Below, piece by piece: positions 50,798-59,782 of a stretch of DNA of 64,000 nt; the stretch's first letter is position 1; every line of letters starts with the position of its first letter. Origin of the DNA: Geobacter sp. UBA6151 (GTDB taxonomy: Bacteria; Desulfobacterota; Desulfuromonadia; Geobacterales; Pseudopelobacteraceae); the NCBI GenBank assembly GCA_002423105.1, contig DIUT01000059.1, forward strand, positions 62,001 through 126,000, given 5' to 3'. The position numbers were made by a program, and so were the translations under genes. The notes beneath the pieces were generated by a model that saw nothing but the letters and a program-made list of their open reading frames with translations, had not been told where the DNA came from and ran no database searches.

Positions 50798-50840
50798 TTG
50801 ACAGCGGAAAGCGCCCCTGATAAATGAATGAACGTTCATT
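50798..50840 (+). promoter_or_regulatory. Promoter and operator of the RND operon tetR gene
   Basis: TTGACA (50798-50803) is followed 15-17 bp later by a weak -10 (GATAAA/TAAATG). The palindrome AATGAACGTTCATT (50827-50840) lies directly on the expected start site, 22 bp before the tetR ATG, a typical autorepression layout. Confidence 0.7.
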
Positions 50841-50861
50841 TAAATTTAAAGAGGAACTGAC

Positions 50862-51443
50862 ATGGATGAAGTAAAACCTGACAAACGGGAAGCAATTTTA
50901 CAGGCTACACTGCAACTGGTTGCGGAGCACGGCTTCCACGACGCTCCCTGTTCACTGATTGCGGAACGGGCCGGAGTGGCGGCAGGCACCATATACCGCT
51001 ACTTTGAGAACAAAGATGTGCTGATTCTGGAGCTTTACCGGGAACTGGAAACAAAGATCAATAGCGCCCTGCTGGACGGCTACAGTCTGGACAAGCCGTT
51101 CCGGGAGCGCTTCATTCATCTGGTGACCGGCCTGTTGAATTTTTTCATTTTGCATCCCAAAGAGTTCAAATATATCGAACAGTTTCACAACTCTCCCTAT
51201 GGGGTTGCCTTCCGCAGAGACCGGATCATGGGTCAGTCTGAAGACTGCGGCATCTATGTGGAGCTGTTCAAACAGGGCATCGCACAACAGGTTTTGAAAG
51301 ACCTGCCCTTGGCCGTTCTGTGCGATCTGGCTTTTGGCCCGACCGTATCGGTGGCACGCAACCACATTCTGGGTGTTGTTCAGTTGGATGACAACCTGAT
51401 TTCACAAATTGCCGCAGCCTGCTGGGATTCCATGAAACGCTGA
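50862..51443 (+). CDS. TetR family transcriptional repressor
   Basis: The 193-aa repressor has an N-terminal helix-turn-helix (KREAILQATLQLVAEHGFHDAPCSLIAERAGVAAGTIYRYFENKDVL) and a ligand-binding C-terminal half. It stands before an RND efflux operon, which it should control. It is a clear paralogue of the TetR protein at 58470-59039, with shared stretches such as EQFHNSPYG and FGP-x-x-x-VxRxHIL. GAGGA precedes its ATG. Confidence 0.93.
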   Translation: MDEVKPDKREAILQATLQLVAEHGFHDAPCSLIAERAGVAAGTIYRYFENKDVLILELYRELETKINSALLDGYSLDKPFRERFIHLVTGLLNFFILHPKEFKYIEQFHNSPYGVAFRRDRIMGQSEDCGIYVELFKQGIAQQVLKDLPLAVLCDLAFGPTVSVARNHILGVVQLDDNLISQIAAACWDSMKR

Positions 51444-51510
51444 GCAAACTGACATAACCTGAACAACTATTCATTTTTACAACCTATTACATGACCACGA
51501 GGTGTCACAG

Positions 51511-52698
51511 ATGCGACAAATTACCTGCACACGACTGATGGCTGCCACTTTGCTTCTGGCAACAGGATTGACCGTAACCGCCTGCGGCAATAAACAGGCC
51601 CCCATGCCCCAGTCAGGTCCACCGGAAGTGGGCATAATTACCTTGCAGCCGCAAACGGTTGCACTCACCACCGAGCTGCCCGGCCGAACCTCTCCGCACC
51701 TGATAGCTGAAGTACGGCCCCAGGTGGGCGGTATTATCAAAAAACGTCTCTTTACTGAGGGCAGCGATGTCCAGGCCGGTCAGGTGCTCTACCAGATCGA
51801 TCCGGCAAGCTTTGAAGCGGCACTGGCCTCGGCCCGCGCCAATCAGGCACGGGCCGAGGCAACCCTGGGCTCAGCCCGTCTCAAGGCAGAACGCTATCAG
51901 GATCTGGTGAAGATCAAGGCGGTCAGCCAGCAGGACAATGACGAGGCCAACGCTGCGCTGAAACAGGCCGAAGCCGATGTCGCCGCAACCAAAGCCGCGG
52001 TGGAAACCGCCCGGATCAATCTGGCCTACACCCGCATAACCGCTCCCATCTCCGGCCGGATCGGCCGTTCGTCAGTGACGGACGGCGCCCTGGTCACCGC
52101 CAGCCAGGCCACCGCCCTGGCCACCATCCAGCAGTTGAGTCCGATGTATGTGGATGTGACCCAATCCAGCGCCGAGCTGCTCAAACTGAAGCAGAACCTG
52201 GCCAGCGGGCTTTTGAACAAAGGCGGCGTCAACCAGGCCAAAGTCAAACTGGTGCTGGAAGACGGCAGCCCCTATCCGTTGCCGGGCAACCTGAAGTTCT
52301 CGGAGGTAACTGTTGACCAGAGCACCGGTTCCGTCACCCTGCGGGCAATCTTCCCCAACCCCAAACAGATACTGCTGCCCGGCATGTTCGTACGGGCCAT
52401 CATTGAAGAGGGGACGGTTAATCAGGCTATCCTGGTGCCGCAGCGCGGCGTGACCCGCAACCCCAAAGGCGAGGCCGTGGCGATGGTGGTGGGAGCCGAA
52501 GAAAAGGTTGAGCCTCGGGTTATCAAGGTGCTGCGCACCGTGGGCGACAACTGGCTGGCATCGGAAGGGCTTAAAGCCGGTGACCGAGTGATCCTGGAAG
52601 GAATCCAGCGGGCCCGTCCCGGCACGCCGGTCAAGGCTGTGCCGTTCGGGGCCAAACCGGCTGAGGGAAAGCCTGCTCAGCCGGCTGAAAAGAAATAA
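51511..52698 (+). CDS. RND efflux periplasmic adaptor lipoprotein (AcrA/MexA type)
   Basis: The 395-aa membrane fusion protein links the inner-membrane pump to the outer-membrane channel. A lipoprotein signal ends in LTVTAC, giving a lipidated Cys. The lipoyl halves (LIAEVRPQVGGIIKKRLFTEGSDVQAGQVLYQIDP), the hairpin coiled coil (about 100-175) and the beta-barrel part (PNPKQILLPGMFVRAII) are all present. GAGG about 8 bases before the ATG at 51511 favours this over GTG at 51502. It is the first gene of a tripartite pump. Confidence 0.93.
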   Translation: MRQITCTRLMAATLLLATGLTVTACGNKQAPMPQSGPPEVGIITLQPQTVALTTELPGRTSPHLIAEVRPQVGGIIKKRLFTEGSDVQAGQVLYQIDPASFEAALASARANQARAEATLGSARLKAERYQDLVKIKAVSQQDNDEANAALKQAEADVAATKAAVETARINLAYTRITAPISGRIGRSSVTDGALVTASQATALATIQQLSPMYVDVTQSSAELLKLKQNLASGLLNKGGVNQAKVKLVLEDGSPYPLPGNLKFSEVTVDQSTGSVTLRAIFPNPKQILLPGMFVRAIIEEGTVNQAILVPQRGVTRNPKGEAVAMVVGAEEKVEPRVIKVLRTVGDNWLASEGLKAGDRVILEGIQRARPGTPVKAVPFGAKPAEGKPAQPAEKK

Positions 52699-52703
52699 TA
52701 GGG

Positions 52704-52729
52704 CATATACGTCCCGCAGGACCTATATG
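52704..52729. other. Intercistronic hairpin between adaptor and pump genes
   Basis: CATATACGTCC and GGACCTATATG form 11-bp arms with one mismatch around CGCA. No T-run follows, so it is more likely an mRNA processing or stability element than a terminator. Confidence 0.45.
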
Positions 52730-52759
52730 TCCTAACGCTAAACCTCAAGGAGCCTTATC

Positions 52760-55700
52760 ATGGCCAAGTTTTTCATAGACAGACCAATTTTTGCCTGGGT
52801 TATCGCCATCATGATCATGCTGGCGGGACTCCTGGCGCTCAAGACCCTGCCGGTTTCCCAGTACCCGCCAATCGCGCCGCCCCAGATAACCATTAACGCC
52901 ATGTATCCCGGCGCATCAGCCCAGACCGTGCAGGATACCGTCACCCAGGTGATAGAGCAGAAACTGAACGGCATAGATAACCTGATCTACATGTCCTCCA
53001 CCAGTGATTCCGCCGGAGCCGTGGCCATCAACCTGACCTTCAAGGCCGGCACTGATCCGAACATAGCCCAGGTACAGGTGCAGAACAAGCTGCAACTGGC
53101 CACGCCGCTGCTGCCCCAGATCGTTCAGAAGCAGGGGATTCAGGTGGTCAAGTCCACCAAAAACTTTCTGATGATGGTCGGTCTGGTTTCGGAAGACGGC
53201 TCCCTGGACCGCTATACCCTGACCGACTATCTGGTGGCCAACGTTCAGGACATCATCAGCCGGACCGAAGGGGTCGGTGAGTTGACCATCTTTGGTTCAC
53301 AGAACGCAATGCGGATATGGCTCAAACCAGACAAGCTGAACAGCTACAAACTGACAACCAGCGACATCATCGCAGCGGTACAGGCCCAGAACGCCCAGGT
53401 CTCAGCCGGCCAGTTCGGCGGCACCCCGGCCGACATCGGCCAGCAACTGAACGCCACCATCACGGCCCGCACCCTGCTACAGACCCCGGAGCAGTTTGAC
53501 AACATCATTCTGCGCACCAACCCGGACGGCTCCACCGTCAGGCTGAAAGATGTGGCTGACAGCAAAATCGGCACCGAGAACTACGATATCGATGGCCGTT
53601 ACAAGGGCAAGCCGATCGGCGGCATGGCGCTGCGCCTGGCATCCGGCGCCAACGCGCTGGAAACCGCTGACCGGGTTAAAGCCAAAATGGCTGAGCTGGA
53701 GAAGTACATGCCGGCCGGGGTGAAGGTGGTCTATCCATACGACACCACCCCCTTTGTGAAGGTCTCCATCGAAGAGGTGGTGCGAACCCTGATCGAGGCG
53801 GTCTTCCTGGTTTTTGTGATCATGTTCCTCTTCATGCAGAATATCCGTGCCACCCTGATCCCCACCATCGCCGTGCCTGTGGTGCTGCTGGGCACCATGG
53901 GGGTGCTGTCGGCAGCAGGGTTCTCCATCAACACCCTGACCATGTTCGCCCTGGTAATCGTGATCGGCCTTCTGGTTGACGATGCCATCGTTGTTGTGGA
54001 GAACGTGGAACGGATCATGGTTGAAGAAGGGCTGTCGCCCCATGACGCCACGGTCAAATCCATGGGGCAGATCACCAGCGCCCTGGTGGGTATTGCCACG
54101 GTGCTGACCGCGGTCTTCCTGCCCATGGCCTTTTTTGGCGGATCAACCGGTGTCATCTACCGCCAGTTTTCCATCACCATCATTTCGGCCATGATCCTTT
54201 CCGTGTTTGTGGCCATGACCCTTACCCCGGCCCTCTGTTCCACCCTGCTCAAACCGGTGGATAAGGGGCATGAACCGTGTGAAAGCGGCTGGTTTTGTCC
54301 GTTCTTCCGCTGGTTTAACCGGATGTTTGACACATCCCGCACCAAATATGAAGGGATTGTCAGCCGTTCCTTTGGCAAACCGATCCGCTATCTGGTGCTC
54401 TACGGCGGTATCGTAGCCATCATGGTCTTTTTCTTCATGCGCCTGCCCACCGCTTTTTTGCCTGATGAGGATCAGGGATTTATCATCTGCCAGATCCAGT
54501 TGCCGGCCGGCGCCACCAAGGAGCGGACGATCAAGGTCATTGAACAGGTTGAGAAACATTTTATGGAAAATGAGAAGGAGGCGGTTGAAACCATCATCGC
54601 AGTGGCCGGTTTCAGCTTTGCCGGACGCGGCCAGAACATGGGCCTGGCCTTTGTCCGCTTGAAGGACTGGAAGGTGAGAAAAAGCCCCCATCTGAAAGCT
54701 CCGGCAGTGGCCGGCCGGGCCATGGCCGCTTTCTCCAAGATTAAAGATGGCATGGCATTTGCCTTTTCACCACCGGCAGTGGTTGAGCTGGGACAGGCCA
54801 ACGGCTTTGACTTCATGCTGCAGGATCGCAGCGGCCTGGGCCATGACAAGCTGATGGAGGCCAGAAACCAGTTACTGGGGATGGCCATGAAGAACCCCAA
54901 GCTGATGGCGGTGCGCCCCAACGGACAGGATGACTCCCCCCAGTTCAAACTGGATATCGATGATGTGCGGGCCGGTGCGCTGGGAGTCTCACTGGCCAGC
55001 ATCAATGAGGTGCTGGGCACCGCCTGGGGCAGCTCGTATGTAAACGACTTCATTGAAAACGGACGGGTCAAGAAGGTCTACATGCAGTCTGATGCCAAAG
55101 ACCGCATGCTGCCGGAGGATATCAACAAGTGGTATGTGCGTAACACCCAGGGGGAGATGGTGCCGTTCTCGGCCTTTTCCACCGCCCACTGGCAATACGG
55201 TTCCCCCCGCCTGGAGCGTTACAACGGTATGCCTTCGGTGGAGATCATGGGGCAGGCTGCACAAGGGGTGAGCACCGGCGAGGCAATGGCTGAGATGGAA
55301 AAGATGGCGGCACAACTGCCGCCAGGCATCGGCTACGAGTGGACCGGTCTTTCCTATGAAGAGCGCCAGGCTGGCAAACAGGCACCGGCCTTGTACGCCA
55401 TTTCGCTTCTCGTGGTGTTCCTGGCGGTGGCAGCTCTGTATGAAAGCTGGACCATCCCCTTTGTCAACCTGCTGATGCTGCCCCTGGGGCTGGTGGGCGC
55501 CGTTACCGCTGTAACCTTCCGGCTGCTGCCCAACGACGTCTACCTGCAGATCGGCCTGCTGACCACCGTCGGTCTTTCAACCAAGAACGCCATCCTGATC
55601 ATCCAGTTCATCAAAGAACAGATGCATCAGGGGCATGAACTGGTGGAGGCCACCCTGTCGGCGGTAAAAATACGGCTGCGTCCGGTGATCATGACCTCGC

Positions 55701-55927
55701 TGGCCTTCTTCTTCGGCACCCTGCCGCTGGCCCTGACCAAAGGGGCCGGAGCCGCAGCCCAGAACGCCATCGGCACCGCCGTCACCGGCGGGCTGCTGTC
55801 AGCCACCTTCATTGACCTGATCTTTATCCCGTTCTTCTTTGTGATGGTGTCACGGCTGTTCGGTCGCAAAAAGTACAAGAAGCATCCGGAGCAGCCTGTA
55901 GCGGCTGTTGCAGGGGAGGCGCACTGA
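52760..55927 (+). CDS. RND multidrug efflux transporter (HAE1 family, AcrB/MexB type)
   Basis: This 1055-aa inner-membrane pump exports lipophilic compounds using the proton gradient. The start MAKFFIDRPIFAWVIAIMIML, two large periplasmic loops, and 12 membrane helices match AcrB; the proton-relay aspartates appear in GLLVDDAIVVVENVER. The C-terminal half has GLSTKNAILIIQFIKE. It lies 61 bp after the adaptor gene, and the outer-membrane factor gene starts right after its stop. Confidence 0.96.
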   Translation: MAKFFIDRPIFAWVIAIMIMLAGLLALKTLPVSQYPPIAPPQITINAMYPGASAQTVQDTVTQVIEQKLNGIDNLIYMSSTSDSAGAVAINLTFKAGTDPNIAQVQVQNKLQLATPLLPQIVQKQGIQVVKSTKNFLMMVGLVSEDGSLDRYTLTDYLVANVQDIISRTEGVGELTIFGSQNAMRIWLKPDKLNSYKLTTSDIIAAVQAQNAQVSAGQFGGTPADIGQQLNATITARTLLQTPEQFDNIILRTNPDGSTVRLKDVADSKIGTENYDIDGRYKGKPIGGMALRLASGANALETADRVKAKMAELEKYMPAGVKVVYPYDTTPFVKVSIEEVVRTLIEAVFLVFVIMFLFMQNIRATLIPTIAVPVVLLGTMGVLSAAGFSINTLTMFALVIVIGLLVDDAIVVVENVERIMVEEGLSPHDATVKSMGQITSALVGIATVLTAVFLPMAFFGGSTGVIYRQFSITIISAMILSVFVAMTLTPALCSTLLKPVDKGHEPCESGWFCPFFRWFNRMFDTSRTKYEGIVSRSFGKPIRYLVLYGGIVAIMVFFFMRLPTAFLPDEDQGFIICQIQLPAGATKERTIKVIEQVEKHFMENEKEAVETIIAVAGFSFAGRGQNMGLAFVRLKDWKVRKSPHLKAPAVAGRAMAAFSKIKDGMAFAFSPPAVVELGQANGFDFMLQDRSGLGHDKLMEARNQLLGMAMKNPKLMAVRPNGQDDSPQFKLDIDDVRAGALGVSLASINEVLGTAWGSSYVNDFIENGRVKKVYMQSDAKDRMLPEDINKWYVRNTQGEMVPFSAFSTAHWQYGSPRLERYNGMPSVEIMGQAAQGVSTGEAMAEMEKMAAQLPPGIGYEWTGLSYEERQAGKQAPALYAISLLVVFLAVAALYESWTIPFVNLLMLPLGLVGAVTAVTFRLLPNDVYLQIGLLTTVGLSTKNAILIIQFIKEQMHQGHELVEATLSAVKIRLRPVIMTSLAFFFGTLPLALTKGAGAAAQNAIGTAVTGGLLSATFIDLIFIPFFFVMVSRLFGRKKYKKHPEQPVAAVAGEAH

Positions 55928-55928
55928 T

Positions 55929-57419
55929 ATGAGCATTAAAACTTTTTTTCAAACAACAACGCAACGACGCAACGAAAAGCCGTCAAAAGAGAAGAAAAGC
56001 ATCTTCTCAGTTGCTCCGTTGCTCTGTGTTTCAAGCATGCTGTTTATCCTGTCCGGCTGCACCATGGCCCCCAAGTACACCAGGCCAGAGGCTCCGGTGC
56101 CAGCCAGTTGGCCCAGCGGACCGTCCTACAAAACTGAAACCGGCAAGCCTGCCGGCAAGCTGGTGGCTGACATCCCCTGGAAAGAGTTTTTCATCGACCA
56201 GCAGTTACGGAAAGTAATCGACCTGGCTCTGGTCAATAATCGCGATCTTCGGGTTGCTGCGCTTAACATCGAAAAGACCCGCGCCCTCTACCAGATCCAG
56301 CGCTCCGATCTGTTTCCGCAGATCGACGGAACTGCCGGAGCCAACATCCAACGCCTGCCGGCCGATCTCTCCAGCACCGGACAGGCTCGTATCAACCGGC
56401 AGTATAACGTCGGCCTGGGGGTCAGCAGTTACGAGCTTGACCTGTTCGGCCGGGTACGCAGCCTGAAGGATCAGGCGCTGGAGCAGTATCTGGCCACCGA
56501 GCAGGCCCGCCGCGCCGTTCAGATCAGTCTGGTGGCGGAAGTGGCCAATGCCTGGCTCACCCTGGCGGCAGACCGGGAACGGCTGAAGCTGGCCCAGGAA
56601 ACACTCGGCAGTCAACAGGAAAGCTATCAGTTGATCCAACACCGTTTTGAGGCGGGAGCCTCGTCGCAACTGGAGCTGAGCCAGGCCCGGACACGGGTGG
56701 ATGCGGCACGGGTGGACAGCGCCCTCTACACCGCCCGGCTGGCCCAGTCGGAAAACGCGCTCAACCTGCTGGTGGGCGCAACAGTGCCGAAGGAACTGCT
56801 GCCAAACCAGCTTGCACCGGTAAATACTCTGGCGGAACTGCCAAGCGGCCTGCCCTCAGATGTGCTGCTGGCCCGTCCCGACATCCTGGCTGCCGAACAC
56901 CGGCTGCAAGGGGCCAATGCCAACATCGGCGCGGCCCGCGCCGCCTTCTTTCCCCGCATCGGCTTAAGCGCCAGCTTCGGCACCGCCAGCGCCAAACTGA
57001 CCGACCTGTTCCAGCCCGGTTCTGCTGCCTGGAATTTTGTGCCTCAGATCAGCGTGCCGCTGTTTGACGCAGGCAGTAATCTGGCAAACCTCGATGTAAG
57101 CAAGGCAGAGCGGGATATCGCCATCGCCCAGTACGAAAAAGCGATTCAGAGCGCCTTTCGGGAAGTGGCCGACAGCCTGGCAACCAACGGCACCATCGGT
57201 GAGCAGCTGGCAGCCCAGCAATCGCTGACCGAGGCGGCCCTGGACAGTTTCCGGCTTTCCGAGGCTCGCTACAACAGAGGCGTTGACAGCTATCTTACGG
57301 TGCTGGACTCCCAGCGCTCAACCTACAGCGCGCAACAAAACCTGATCAATGTGCGGCTGGCCCGGTTGGCCAATCAGGTAACCCTCTACAAGGTGCTGGG
57401 TGGCGGAGCAGGCAAGTAA
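55929..57419 (+). CDS. Outer-membrane efflux lipoprotein (NodT/OprM family)
   Basis: The 496-aa channel completes the RND pump. A lipobox FILSGC (near residue 45) follows an unusually long, basic N-terminal extension (TTTQRRNEKPSKEKKS). Mature part: MAPKYTRPEAPVPASW, two OEP repeats (about 90-280 and 300-490), with DLFGRVRSLKDQALEQY and the typical end YKVLGGGAGK. The ATG at 55929 has GGGGAGG nearby. Its stop overlaps pldA by one base. Confidence 0.93.
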   Translation: MSIKTFFQTTTQRRNEKPSKEKKSIFSVAPLLCVSSMLFILSGCTMAPKYTRPEAPVPASWPSGPSYKTETGKPAGKLVADIPWKEFFIDQQLRKVIDLALVNNRDLRVAALNIEKTRALYQIQRSDLFPQIDGTAGANIQRLPADLSSTGQARINRQYNVGLGVSSYELDLFGRVRSLKDQALEQYLATEQARRAVQISLVAEVANAWLTLAADRERLKLAQETLGSQQESYQLIQHRFEAGASSQLELSQARTRVDAARVDSALYTARLAQSENALNLLVGATVPKELLPNQLAPVNTLAELPSGLPSDVLLARPDILAAEHRLQGANANIGAARAAFFPRIGLSASFGTASAKLTDLFQPGSAAWNFVPQISVPLFDAGSNLANLDVSKAERDIAIAQYEKAIQSAFREVADSLATNGTIGEQLAAQQSLTEAALDSFRLSEARYNRGVDSYLTVLDSQRSTYSAQQNLINVRLARLANQVTLYKVLGGGAGK

Positions 57420-58354
57420 TGATCGCACTACGACCCATACGGCTGCTGCTGTTCACCCTGTTGGCGGCAGGTTCAGCAGCGGCAGCCCGGGCCGATCAAA
57501 TAACCCCGGACAGCCCCGCAGACAGCCTCGCGCCGCCGCCCCAGTCCCTTCCGGCGCAATCAGCCCTGGCCCAACGCATGCACGAGGAAAGCCGGGCAAA
57601 GGAATCGCAATTTTCCATCCTGCCGCACAAGACCAACTATCTGCTGCCGCTGACCTACAATGTCTCGCCCAACAACGGCGCCTATGCCGGTCTGACAAAC
57701 AACAGGGAAGAACTGGACGAGCTGGAGGTGAAATTCCAGTTGAGTATCAAAACCCCGCTCTGGGAAAACATCTTCGGCGATAACGGCACCCTCTACGTGG
57801 CCTACAGCCAACTGGCCCTGTGGCAGGCATACAACAGCAGAATTTCAGCGCCGTTCCGGGAGATCAACTTTGAACCGGAAGTCTTTCTGGCCTTCAAGAC
57901 CGACTACCGGCTTCTGGGGATGACCGGCAATCTGCTGACCGTCGGCTTCAACCATCAGTCCAATGGCCGCTCCCAACCACTTTCCCGCAGTTGGAACCGC
58001 ATTGTCGCAAACCTTGTATTCAATACAGGCGACACCTACATCACCCTCAAGCCCTGGTTCCGCATTCCCGAGCGCAGCGCGGACGACGACAACCCCCACA
58101 TGGAAAAGTATTTCGGCTACGGAGAGCTGCATCTTCTGCACAAGCTGCACGATCACACCCTGACCCTGATGCTGCGCAACAACCTGCGCGCCTCCGGCAA
58201 CAAGGGGGCGGTGCAGGTGGATTGGAGCTTTCCGCTGCATAAAAAACTGAGAGGGTACATTCAGTATTTCAACGGTTACGGCGAAAGCCTGGTGGATTAC
58301 AACCATGCCAACAACCGGATCGGTGTGGGGGTGATGCTGACCGACTGGCTGTAA
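57419..58354 (+). CDS. pldA: Outer-membrane phospholipase A (OMPLA)
   Basis: PldA removes acyl chains from phospholipids that reach the outer leaflet. The 311-aa product has a signal peptide (about 1-22), the family stretch LPLTYNVSPN, and the triad His179, Ser181 and Asn193 in FNHQSNGRSQPLSRSWNR; the spacing is the same as His142-Ser144-Asn156 of the E. coli enzyme. It ends in a beta-strand (GVGVMLTDWL). It is co-transcribed with the RND pump (1-base overlap with the channel gene), an uncommon pairing that ties efflux with outer-membrane lipid upkeep. Confidence 0.93.
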   Translation: MIALRPIRLLLFTLLAAGSAAAARADQITPDSPADSLAPPPQSLPAQSALAQRMHEESRAKESQFSILPHKTNYLLPLTYNVSPNNGAYAGLTNNREELDELEVKFQLSIKTPLWENIFGDNGTLYVAYSQLALWQAYNSRISAPFREINFEPEVFLAFKTDYRLLGMTGNLLTVGFNHQSNGRSQPLSRSWNRIVANLVFNTGDTYITLKPWFRIPERSADDDNPHMEKYFGYGELHLLHKLHDHTLTLMLRNNLRASGNKGAVQVDWSFPLHKKLRGYIQYFNGYGESLVDYNHANNRIGVGVMLTDWL

Positions 58355-58398
58355 GGTTCCGCCGCAGGCACGCCACACCGTTCTGTAGGGCCATCCGC

Positions 58399-58449
58399 TT
58401 GACAGGAGGTTTTTCCTTGGTACACTTCGCATAGATTGAATGATCATTC
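58399..58449 (+). promoter_or_regulatory. Promoter and operator of the second tetR gene
   Basis: TTGACA (58399-58404), 16-bp spacer, TACACT (58421-58426). The perfect palindrome GAATGATCATTC (58438-58449) lies near +1, 20 bp before the tetR ATG. Confidence 0.7.
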
Positions 58450-58469
58450 GGTAACGGTGCGGACGGCTT

Positions 58470-59039
58470 ATGGAATCTATCGACAAGCGCGAGGCTGTCA
58501 TGCAGGCGCTCATGGAGCTGGTGGCGGAAAACGGATTCCACGGTTCACCCATGTCATTGGTTGCCAAACGGGCCGGCGTGGCGACCGGGACCATTTATCA
58601 CTACTTTGAGAGCAAGGAGATGCTCATCAGAGATACCTATGCAGAGCTGGAGGGCCAACTTCTTGCGGCTGTCAGCATGGAATACCCTGCAGAGCGTTCA
58701 GTCAGGGAGCGCTTCATGCATATCGGCCGGACGCTGACCCGCAGCTTTCTTGCCTCTCCCCTGCAATTCCGTTTTCTTGAGCAGTTCCATAATTCTCCCT
58801 ATGGGGCGGAGAGCCGTCGAAGCAGAATGGTGGAAGGGAAAGGCGATATCGTAACACGGCTGTTTGAAGATGCCGTGGCGCAACAGTTGCTCAAGGAACT
58901 TCCGCTGCCGGTCCTCTTCGCCCTGACCTTCGGACCGTTGCTGGTGGTGAGCCGGGACCATATTCTGGAGGTGCTTGAACTGGATGAACATCTTGTTGAA
59001 AAAACGGTTGAAGCCTGCTGGGATGCGGTCAAACGTTAG
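58470..59039 (+). CDS. TetR family transcriptional repressor (paralogue)
   Basis: This 189-aa repressor is a paralogue of the protein at 50862-51443. The helix-turn-helix is KREAVMQALMELVAENGFHGSPMSLVAKRAGVATGTIYHYFESKEML; EQFHNSPYG and GPLLVVSRDHILEVLELDEHL are also shared. It sits between the RND-pldA operon and the envelope gene group, with palindromes on both sides (58438-58449 and 59063-59078). Confidence 0.92.
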   Translation: MESIDKREAVMQALMELVAENGFHGSPMSLVAKRAGVATGTIYHYFESKEMLIRDTYAELEGQLLAAVSMEYPAERSVRERFMHIGRTLTRSFLASPLQFRFLEQFHNSPYGAESRRSRMVEGKGDIVTRLFEDAVAQQLLKELPLPVLFALTFGPLLVVSRDHILEVLELDEHLVEKTVEACWDAVKR

Positions 59040-59062
59040 TGCAGCGTGGCACGCCCTTATCG

Positions 59063-59078
59063 GAATGAATATTCATTC
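59063..59078. promoter_or_regulatory. TetR-type operator before the SRAP-like gene
   Basis: GAATGAATATTCATTC is a perfect 16-bp palindrome containing the same AATGA-N4-TCATT core as the operator at 50827-50840. It lies just after the second tetR gene. Confidence 0.65.
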
Positions 59079-59177
59079 ACAAAATACCGACAAAAGAGAA
59101 TCATGCAGCTCCAGGAAGCACAGGACCGGGATAACCGTGCGGCACAGGCAGGGTATGCCTGCCAGAGGCTGAATACC

Positions 59178-59762
59178 ATGACAGGTATGTATGGACGACT
59201 CATCGCAACAGGGCCTGCTGAACTGCTGGCCGCCAGATACGGTGTTCAGATACCTTCCGGCTGGCTGCCCAGCAGCAATCTCAGACAGGGCCGGCAGGGA
59301 CTGATTATCCGCCATGACCAATGGGGACGGCGTCAGGCAGCAGTTCTGCGCATGCGGGGGGGTGAAGATGTTCTGTCTGCCGACGGGGTATCCCGGGTCT
59401 CCCGCCTTGGTCAAGGCAACCGTTGCATCATACCGGTCAATGGCTACTGCATCTGTAGAGACGGTTCATGCCATTACATCACCATGAAGGACTATTCACT
59501 GATGAACTGCACCGGTATCCTGAAGCCCGGACAAAACCTCGGCGGCACGGTTCAGGACTGTTTTTCCCTGCTCACCACCTCCGCCAACGTACTGCTTGCG
59601 CCGCTTCATCCCAAAATGCCGCTGTTGCTTCACCACAGCGAGATTGACCACTGGCTGCGGGGGGAAGGCCCGGTGGCACAGGAACTGGAGCGGATCTCGC
59701 TCCCCTATCCCTCCGGTTTGATGCAGGTATGTCCTTTGCTGAAGCATCAGGACAGCGAATAA
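59178..59762 (+). CDS. SRAP (YedK/HMCES)-like protein lacking the catalytic Cys and Glu
   Basis: The 194-aa protein follows the SRAP family layout: MYGRL, AARYG, NRCIIPVNGY, and LHPKMPLLL with WLRG. In active members Cys2 of MCGR forms a thiazolidine link with abasic DNA and a Glu follows in the FYEW stretch. Here Cys2 is Tyr (MYGR) and the FYEW position reads YCICR, so both residues are lost; only the HxxMP histidine remains. The start is uncertain: ATGs at 59103, 59178 and 59187 are possible; AGAGG lies before 59178. It may bind DNA without cross-linking, or have a new role. Confidence 0.65.
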   Translation: MTGMYGRLIATGPAELLAARYGVQIPSGWLPSSNLRQGRQGLIIRHDQWGRRQAAVLRMRGGEDVLSADGVSRVSRLGQGNRCIIPVNGYCICRDGSCHYITMKDYSLMNCTGILKPGQNLGGTVQDCFSLLTTSANVLLAPLHPKMPLLLHHSEIDHWLRGEGPVAQELERISLPYPSGLMQVCPLLKHQDSE

Positions 59763-59782
59763 ACGGATAAAGAAGGTTATGT

